In this document: positions 5,719 to 10,557 of the stretch, one piece after another
Layout of the letters: the number at the start of each line of letters is the position of its first letter
Numbering within the stretch: the stretch's first letter is position 1
Notes under the pieces: model-generated
What the model was told of the DNA's origin: nothing
Database searches by the model: none
Seen by the model: only the letters and a program-made list of their open reading frames with translations
NCBI GenBank assembly: GCA_036505615.1
Contig: DASXTB010000397.1
Location: 1-12,542 of the forward strand
Direction: 5' to 3'
DNA from: DASXTB01 sp036505615
GTDB taxonomy: Bacteria > Acidobacteriota > UBA6911 > JACQSX01
Length of the DNA: 12,542 bases
Translations under genes and position numbers: made by a program

Positions 5719-7389
5719 ATGGGGAGCAGAAAGCAGTTGGTTTTTAATGTGAGATCCGGCATGCGAGTGGCACGATTTGTTGTGAGAGCCCTTCTCTTGG
5801 TTTTCATCGTCATCCCTCTTTTTGGGCACGCCCAAGATCGGAAGAAGGAACAGGACCGCAAGAAGGAACAAGAAGCCGCAAAATACTACGATAAATGGCT
5901 GAACGAAGACGTCGACTATATCATCAGCGACGAAGAACGCGCCGTCTTCAGCAAGCTGACAACTCCTGAGGAAAAGGACAACTTCATCGAGCAGTTCTGG
6001 CTGCGGCGCAGCCCCGACAACAAGACTTCCATCAATGAGGTGAAAGAAGAACACTACCGCCGCATTGCCTACGCCAACCAGCACTTCGGCAGCGGCATGC
6101 CGGGCTGGAAAAGCGACCGCGGTCGCATCTACATTATGTTCGGAGAACCTGCTGAGATCGAGCACCACAGCAGCGGCGGCTCTTACCGGCGCAAGCCTTA
6201 CGAGGGCGGCGGTGAGACCACCACGTATCCTTTTGAGGTGTGGCGGTACCGGTATATCCCGGGAATCGGCGACGACGTCGAGATCGAGTTTGTGGATCGC
6301 TCCTGGACCGGTGAATACAAGATGGCGATGAACAGTTGGGAAAAGGATCTTTTGCTTAATGAGCCGGGAGAGGGTCTGACGACGGCGGAGCGTCTGGGAC
6401 TGCTCAAGCAGGGGCAGCGCCCCGGAATTCATCCCGGCATGATGAATGATCCTGTCTATCAGGCAAGGTCCGGGATGCGTGCGAAGGATACGCCGTTTGA
6501 GAGCATGATGCGCTATTTTGCGCTGCAGCGACCGCCACAGATCCAGCAGAGAGAGCTCCAGGCCATCGTAGAAGCCAAAATCAGTTACGCCACTCTTCCG
6601 CTTTCGCTTGCAGTGCATCAAGTGTGGGTTGACTCGGATAGTTCCATTGTGCCTATCACAGTCGAGATCCCAAACCAGGCGCTGGAATACCGGAAACTGG
6701 GCGACCTGTACAAGGCCAGTGTCGGGCTCTATGGCCGTGTGACGGCTCTTAGTGGCATGGTGGCTGCAGAATTCGAAGATCGCATTGCGTCGGAATACCG
6801 GGAAGCTCAATTTGAGGGAGGACAAAAGCAAAAGTCGATGTATCAGAAGATGGTCTCTCTCCGGCCGGGCCGTTACAAGCTGGAAATGGTAATCAAGGAC
6901 TTGAACAGTGGGAATGTGGGAACGCTGGAACGAAGCATCCACGTGCCTGTTGTGGAAAAGCAGAAGATGGCCGCCAGTCCCATTGTGTTGGCCAAGATGG
7001 TTGACACGCTCAAGGCACTCCCGTCGGTTCCTCAGAGCTTCATTATTGGCGACGTGAAGGTTGTTCCCAATGTCGGCGGGAGGTTTAAGCCCACTGATGA
7101 ACTGGGCATTTATCTGCAGGTCTACAATCCGGCGATCGATGCGGCCACTTCGCGACCCACAGTTACCATCGAGTACACCATCACCGAGGGAGACAAAGTC
7201 CTGACCCAGATTACCGACCACGCGGGGAATTCCATAGAATACTTCTCACCGCAGCGGCTGGTTCTGGTGCGCAAAATGAAGTTGGCCAACCTGCAGCAGG
7301 GCAACTACCGGCTTACGGTCAAGGTCAAAGACTCTCGCAGCGGCCAGACCGCCGTCAGCCAGGCGGATTTTGAGATTGTTGGAAGCTAG
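5719..7389 (+). CDS. Secreted GWxTD-domain protein
   Basis: A 556-residue exported protein. Residues 15-38 form a signal peptide (M-R-V-A-R-F start, hydrophobic L-L-L-V-F-I-V-I, cleavage likely after G-H-A). It is followed by a charged tandem D-R-K-K-E-Q twice (40-51). The GWxTD domain follows, with its core G-W-K-S-D-R-G-R-I-Y-I-M-F-G-E-P at 129-144 preceded by the conserved F-W-L-R-R-S-P-D region (93-100). The rest is beta-rich with a repeated R-Y-K-L / Y-R-L-T-V-K-V-K-D pattern, suggesting Ig-like domains. The family function is not established; members are common in Acidobacteriota envelopes. Codon 5719 gives the longest frame, with AAAAGG too close for a good Shine-Dalgarno; ATG 5761 (M15) gives a more canonical signal peptide and may be the true start. 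A CATAAT sits at 5701-5706. The next gene follows after 25 bp, so an operon is likely. Confidence 0.9.
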   Translation: MGSRKQLVFNVRSGMRVARFVVRALLLVFIVIPLFGHAQDRKKEQDRKKEQEAAKYYDKWLNEDVDYIISDEERAVFSKLTTPEEKDNFIEQFWLRRSPDNKTSINEVKEEHYRRIAYANQHFGSGMPGWKSDRGRIYIMFGEPAEIEHHSSGGSYRRKPYEGGGETTTYPFEVWRYRYIPGIGDDVEIEFVDRSWTGEYKMAMNSWEKDLLLNEPGEGLTTAERLGLLKQGQRPGIHPGMMNDPVYQARSGMRAKDTPFESMMRYFALQRPPQIQQRELQAIVEAKISYATLPLSLAVHQVWVDSDSSIVPITVEIPNQALEYRKLGDLYKASVGLYGRVTALSGMVAAEFEDRIASEYREAQFEGGQKQKSMYQKMVSLRPGRYKLEMVIKDLNSGNVGTLERSIHVPVVEKQKMAASPIVLAKMVDTLKALPSVPQSFIIGDVKVVPNVGGRFKPTDELGIYLQVYNPAIDAATSRPTVTIEYTITEGDKVLTQITDHAGNSIEYFSPQRLVLVRKMKLANLQQGNYRLTVKVKDSRSGQTAVSQADFEIVGS

Positions 7390-7414
7390 TGCTGGAAGGA
7401 AGAATCCGCCGCCG

Positions 7415-9589
7415 ATGAACGCGGATCGAATCCGAGCCTTGAAACGCGGTACCGCCGCGCCTCAACAATGTGGGCGCGCCTCTGGCGAGGTAAGGCCGCG
7501 ACATGTCTCAGCCTCCGGAGTTTCCTTCGCGTCCTTTGCGTTCTTCGCGGTTATTTTTTTCACTTTCTGTCTGCTGGCCCGTGCCGACAACGTCATCCTC
7601 ATCACTGTCGATACACTCCGTGCGGACCACCTGGAAGCGTATGGTTACACAAAAGGCAAGACCCCAACGATCGCGGCTTTGGCAAAAGAGGGCGTGACAT
7701 TTGAAAATGTGATCGTTCAAACTCCGATCACGCTTCCTTCCCATGCCACCATCCTCACAGGCGCCTATCCCATTTATCACGGTGTTCAGGATGTAGTGGG
7801 GCGGCTGCGCGACGATGTTCCCACTTTGGCGGAATGGTTCAAGCAGAAGGGCTACGCAACGGGCGCATTTGTAGGCTCCTCGGTGCTGGCAGCCGCTTTT
7901 GGATTGAATCGCGGCTTTGAGACCTACAATGACCGGTTCCATACACAAGGTTTGCGACAGATTGACTTCGATCGCCTCGAGCGCCGCGCCGATGACGTAA
8001 TTGAGCCCGCGCTGCAATGGCTGCAGAAAAATCGCTCTCGGCACTTCTTCCTCTGGGTACATCTGTACGACCCACACGATCCTTACGCGCCACCGGAGCC
8101 GTTTGCGACCGAGTTTAAAGAACATCCTTACGACGGCGAGATCGCCTACGTCGATTCGGCTCTGGCAGAGTTCTTTCAATCTCTGAAGGAGCAGAAACTG
8201 TACGAGAACAGCTTGATTGTCTTCACGTCGGATCACGGTGAGAGCCTGGGCGAGCACCGGGAGGTGTATCACGGCTATTTCATCTACGACGCTTCTCTGC
8301 GCGTACCCCTGATTTTCAAGCTTTCGGCTGATCAGGCAAAGGGCCAGTCCTGGAAGCACGCTCGCGTGCCCAATCAGGTTCGCAGCGTGGACATTGCTCC
8401 CACCATCATTCAACTGTTGGGTGAAAAAGTCCCTTCCTGGATGCAGGGAGAAGCGCTGCTGGCGGTCATGACCGGCAAACGTCCCAAGGTCGATCTTCCC
8501 GCCTATACGGAAACTCACTACCCGCGGATCCATTTTGGCTGGAGCCCGCTCTTCGGCTACTCCACTGCCAATTACAAATTCATCGAGGCGCCCATACCAG
8601 AGCTGTATGACCTGCAAAAGGATCCTCATGAGCTGAAAAACATCTTCACCGAGAACAAAGCTCTGGCCAGCCGAATGAAGGAAGATCTGCACGCTGTGCA
8701 ACGCAGGTTCGGCGCTCAGCCGGGCCGTTCTGGAAAGGCCGCAGAGTCTGATCCGGAAATGATGGAGCGGCTGAAGTCTCTCGGTTATGTGGCGTTCTCG
8801 GCGGGCAATCCAGGAACAACGGCTCAGCAATTGCACGATCCCAAGGAGAAGATTTCTACCTACAACCAGTTGAATCGGGCCATTGCCGTTTCGCGGCGGG
8901 GACAAGTCCGCGTGGCAATTGACATGCTCCAGCAGGTCGCGCAACAGGAACCCAAGATGCCGGTAGTCCATTTCCTCCTAGGAAGCGAGTACTTCACGCT
9001 TGGGCAGTACCTGAAAGCCGCCGAGGAATTTGCCGAGACGTTGCAATACAATCCTCAATCCAATGTGGCGCGCTTTCAACTGGCGCGCGCCTATTCGCAG
9101 TCGGGGCTGACTGATAAAGCCGAGCAGACTTTGCGCGAAATCCTCTCTCAGGAACCGAGGCACTTTGCTGCCCGTCATCTGCTGGCGACGCTTCTGGGAA
9201 AGAGGGGACGGTTTGAAGAGGCGGTTTCGGAAGAATTGAAGGCGCTGGAAGGGCGCCCTGACTATGCCGACGGCTTCAACAATTTAGGCTCGTATTATTT
9301 CCAGTTGGGGAAGATCGATCGGGCCGCCGACAGCTACCGCAAGGCGGTGGAGTCGGCGCCAAACAATCCGATGGCGCGCACCAACCTGAGCCTGGCGTAC
9401 CTAAAACAGGCTCGTTACGACCAAGCCCTGGAGCAGGCCCGCGCGGCCGTCCAGCTGGATCCGCAATCGAGTTTGGCGCATTTTTATTTGGGGCAGGCTT
9501 ACGTGGGGAAGGGAATGAAGGAGGAAGCCCGGGCTGCGTTTCGGAAGGCGAAAGAATTGAATCCGAATCTGCAAGTGCCCCAGTTGTAG
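7415..9589 (+). CDS. Exported sulfatase-like (alkaline phosphatase superfamily) protein with TPR repeats, copy 1
   Basis: A protein of about 724 residues: signal peptide, sulfatase-fold domain (about 59-465) and six or seven TPRs (about 480-724). Metal-ligand segments are V-D-T-L-R-A-D (D66) and S-D-H-G-E-S (D273, H274). The nucleophile segment T-L-P-S-H-A-T-I-L-T-G (106-116) has Thr where true sulfatases have Cys or Ser in C/S-x-P-S-R, so formylglycine chemistry is not expected. W-V-H-L-Y-D-P-H-D-P-Y (214-224) is typical of this subgroup. The start is ATG 7415, with GGAAGGAAG 12 nt upstream; a TTG at 7439 is the only later start before the catalytic domain, and a TTG at 7370 would overlap the GWxTD gene. 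The hydrophobic core of the signal peptide comes from a 9-bp repeat, with cleavage likely after A-R-A. Substrate unknown; a phosphodiester or phospho-group transferase role fits a Thr nucleophile. Confidence 0.88.
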   Translation: MNADRIRALKRGTAAPQQCGRASGEVRPRHVSASGVSFASFAFFAVIFFTFCLLARADNVILITVDTLRADHLEAYGYTKGKTPTIAALAKEGVTFENVIVQTPITLPSHATILTGAYPIYHGVQDVVGRLRDDVPTLAEWFKQKGYATGAFVGSSVLAAAFGLNRGFETYNDRFHTQGLRQIDFDRLERRADDVIEPALQWLQKNRSRHFFLWVHLYDPHDPYAPPEPFATEFKEHPYDGEIAYVDSALAEFFQSLKEQKLYENSLIVFTSDHGESLGEHREVYHGYFIYDASLRVPLIFKLSADQAKGQSWKHARVPNQVRSVDIAPTIIQLLGEKVPSWMQGEALLAVMTGKRPKVDLPAYTETHYPRIHFGWSPLFGYSTANYKFIEAPIPELYDLQKDPHELKNIFTENKALASRMKEDLHAVQRRFGAQPGRSGKAAESDPEMMERLKSLGYVAFSAGNPGTTAQQLHDPKEKISTYNQLNRAIAVSRRGQVRVAIDMLQQVAQQEPKMPVVHFLLGSEYFTLGQYLKAAEEFAETLQYNPQSNVARFQLARAYSQSGLTDKAEQTLREILSQEPRHFAARHLLATLLGKRGRFEEAVSEELKALEGRPDYADGFNNLGSYYFQLGKIDRAADSYRKAVESAPNNPMARTNLSLAYLKQARYDQALEQARAAVQLDPQSSLAHFYLGQAYVGKGMKEEARAAFRKAKELNPNLQVPQL
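7525..7551 (+). repeat. Three-fold 9-bp repeat encoding the signal-peptide core
   Basis: CTTCGCGTC, CTTTGCGTT and CTTCGCGGT stand in tandem with 1-3 differences. In frame they encode F-A-S, F-A-F, F-A-V (residues 38-46 of sulfatase-like protein 1), directly followed by I-F-F-T-F-C-L-L. The repeat thus supplies about half of the membrane-inserting segment. From general memory, arrays of this CTTCGCG kind are frequent in intergenic DNA of environmental bacteria. Confidence 0.65.
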
Positions 9590-9648
9590 GGAAGCTAAAT
9601 TTGAAAGATCCAAACCGTGTGCGAAAGGGCAGTTTCCCCAAGCCTTTT

Positions 9649-9753
9649 GCGCCAAGCGCGTCAGAGTGTGGCCCAGGGCGGAGCGGAGCGCAGCCCTGGG
9701 ATAACGAAACTCAACTATAACTGCGAAGCCCGCCGCTCGGGCGGGCGACAGAA
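9649..9753 (+). repeat. Left inverted end of the RAYT element (double hairpin)
   Basis: Matches the reverse complement of 10241-10344 almost throughout. Outer segments AGAGTGTGGCCCAGGGCG and inner GCGAAGCCCGCC/CGGGCGGGCGACAGAA are shared nearly base for base. The linker between the two hairpins (9703-9722) is the least conserved part. Its outer hairpin begins 82 bp after the stop of sulfatase-like gene 1 and may also act as that gene's terminator. Confidence 0.88.
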
Positions 9754-9763
9754 GGCTAATTGG

Positions 9764-10195
9764 TTATTCCTCTTCAACTCTGATTCGATGGGCTTTTAAG
9801 AGCCTGGTAAGTTCCTCTTGAAAGTTCATCTTCCGATGATGCTTTTCCTGATCCCGAATATATTGGCGCAAGTGCGGCAACTGCGATTCGCTGACGGTAA
9901 AGGCCGTGTATCCCTCCTGCCAACCAAAACCGGCGCAATGCTGCTTGGCCCATTTCGAAGTGTTCGACTTCAACTTGCCCACAAAGTCAGAAATGCTGAT
10001 CGTGGGAGGCATTTTGGCGGCCGCATGGATATGATCGTCAACTCCATTGACCTCGAGAGCCACTCCGCCCAGGGCGCGGATGGTCCCACCGATATATTGG
10101 TGCAATCGGTTTCGAATCTCAGGGCGCACGTAGCGCCTACGGTTCTTGGTTGAAAACAGAATGTGGTAGAGGAGATTGGTGTATGAATGTGCCAT
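9764..10195 (-). CDS. REP-associated tyrosine transposase (RAYT, Y1/IS200-like)
   Basis: A 143-residue Y1_Tnp-family HUH nuclease, the enzyme class that nicks single-stranded hairpins and is tied to REP spread. The start is placed at ATG 10195 because M-A-H-S-Y-T-N-L-L-Y-H-I-L-F-S-T-K is the conserved N-terminus; in-frame ATGs upstream would add 7 or 26 unconserved residues. The HUH pair is H55-I-H57 in V-D-D-H-I-H. The catalytic tyrosine is Y112 in L-R-Q-Y-I-R-D-Q-E-K-H-H, with the trailing His pair usual for the family. K-L-K-S-N-T-S-K-W (74-82) is also standard. No frameshift or stop is seen, so it looks intact. Its stop is 10 bp from the left inverted end and its start 45 bp from the right end. 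No clear Shine-Dalgarno is present. Confidence 0.95.
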   Translation of the reverse strand: MAHSYTNLLYHILFSTKNRRRYVRPEIRNRLHQYIGGTIRALGGVALEVNGVDDHIHAAAKMPPTISISDFVGKLKSNTSKWAKQHCAGFGWQEGYTAFTVSESQLPHLRQYIRDQEKHHRKMNFQEELTRLLKAHRIRVEEE

Positions 10196-10240
10196 GGCAC
10201 TATACACAACTGCCATGACTGGGAATTTGCGAAAAAAATC

Positions 10241-10344
10241 TTCTGTCGCCCGCCCGATGGGCGGGCTTCGCATGCTTAAGAATTCTTAAATCCCAGGGCT
10301 CCGCTGCGCTACGCCCTGGGCCACACTCTATCGCGCCCAGGCGC
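10241..10344 (-). repeat. Right inverted end of the RAYT element (double hairpin)
   Basis: Mirror image of the left end. The inner hairpin GCCCGCCC-GAT-GGGCGGGC (10248-10266) is perfect. The outer hairpin pairs 10292-10299 with 10313-10320 and is followed by CCAC, the reverse complement of GTGG. It lies upstream of the transposase start and would be in its 5' region if transcription begins outside the element. Confidence 0.88.
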
Positions 10345-10377
10345 TAGAATTTGAGCAGCAGGCGTGAGTTCAGAACG

Positions 10378-10399
10378 TGTGAAAAATTGATTTCATCTG
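10378..10399 (+). promoter_or_regulatory. Shared upstream motif TGTGAAAAA..TTGATT, copy 2
   Basis: Nearly the same 22-bp stretch as at 5551-5574. An inverted partial copy (AGCTGTGAAAAAATC on the minus strand, 10500-10486) closes off the hairpin pair at 10403-10472, so the motif may instead be the border of a repeat module. TGTGAAAAAATC also occurs at 717-728. Confidence 0.4.
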
Positions 10400-10402
10400 T
10401 AC

Positions 10403-10472
10403 CGGGCGCCCTGTGTGGTCGCCCGTTTTCCAATAAAGGCGCACGGGTTCGGGCGGACACGCAAGGCCGCCC
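10403..10472. repeat. Pair of GC-rich hairpins upstream of the second sulfatase-like gene
   Basis: Hairpin A pairs CGGGCG (10403-10408) with CGCCCG (10420-10425) and is followed by TTTTC, giving it a terminator-like look on the plus strand. Hairpin B pairs GGGCGG (10451-10456) with CCGCCC (10467-10472) and ends CCCTACAA. The pattern resembles scattered palindromic repeats. Together with the RAYT end, this explains most of the 362-bp gene-free stretch 10196-10557. Confidence 0.55.
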
Positions 10473-10542
10473 CTACAATCCAATTGATTTTTTCACAGCT
10501 TATCAACGCTCGCGGCTCGGGACACTCTTCGTCTGCTTGCGG

Positions 10543-10551
10543 TGTTATAAT
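10543..10551 (+). promoter_or_regulatory. Extended -10 (TGT-TATAAT) placing transcription start at the ATG
   Basis: TATAAT at 10546-10551 is a perfect -10 hexamer, with TG at 10543-10544 making an extended -10. It ends 6 nt before ATG 10558, so the transcript would begin on or within about 2 nt of the start codon. No Shine-Dalgarno precedes the ATG. This fits a leaderless mRNA. Confidence 0.5.
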
Positions 10552-10557
10552 CGCGAC

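Larger units (their letters stand above)
9649..10344. mobile_element. RAYT/IS200-like element with ~105-bp inverted REP ends
   Basis: A ~696-bp unit made of a Y1 transposase gene (minus strand) enclosed by imperfect inverted repeats, 9649-9753 and 10241-10344. Each end holds two hairpins. The outer is CCCAGGGC...GCCCTGGG (9672-9700 and 10292-10320), preceded on its outer side by GTGG. The inner is GCCCGCC...GGCGGGC (9728-9746; 10248-10266 with a perfect 8-bp stem and 3-nt loop), preceded by GAAG. A GTRG tetranucleotide next to a hairpin is the known recognition mark of REP-associated tyrosine transposases. The unit sits between two paralogous sulfatase-like genes. No target duplication is expected for Y1 elements, and none is evident. 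Confidence 0.88.

Noticed and set aside
5680..7221. Long open frame of 513 codons on the minus strand
   Set aside because: Lies wholly opposite the GWxTD gene, has no family motif, and its composition is that of a mirror frame of a GC-rich gene.
7370..7414. TTG 7370 as start of sulfatase-like gene 1
   Set aside because: It would overlap the GWxTD gene by 20 bp and add a Pro-rich stub before an already long signal-peptide n-region; ATG 7415 is simpler.
4362..7488. 12-bp inverted match (CCTCGCCAGAGG near 4362 and its complement near 7477)
   Set aside because: Matches of this length are expected by chance in a window of this size, and similarity does not extend beyond it.
7508..8971. Open frame of 487 codons on the minus strand
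   Set aside because: Antisense to sulfatase-like gene 1, whose catalytic and TPR motifs are unmistakable; no recognisable domain of its own.
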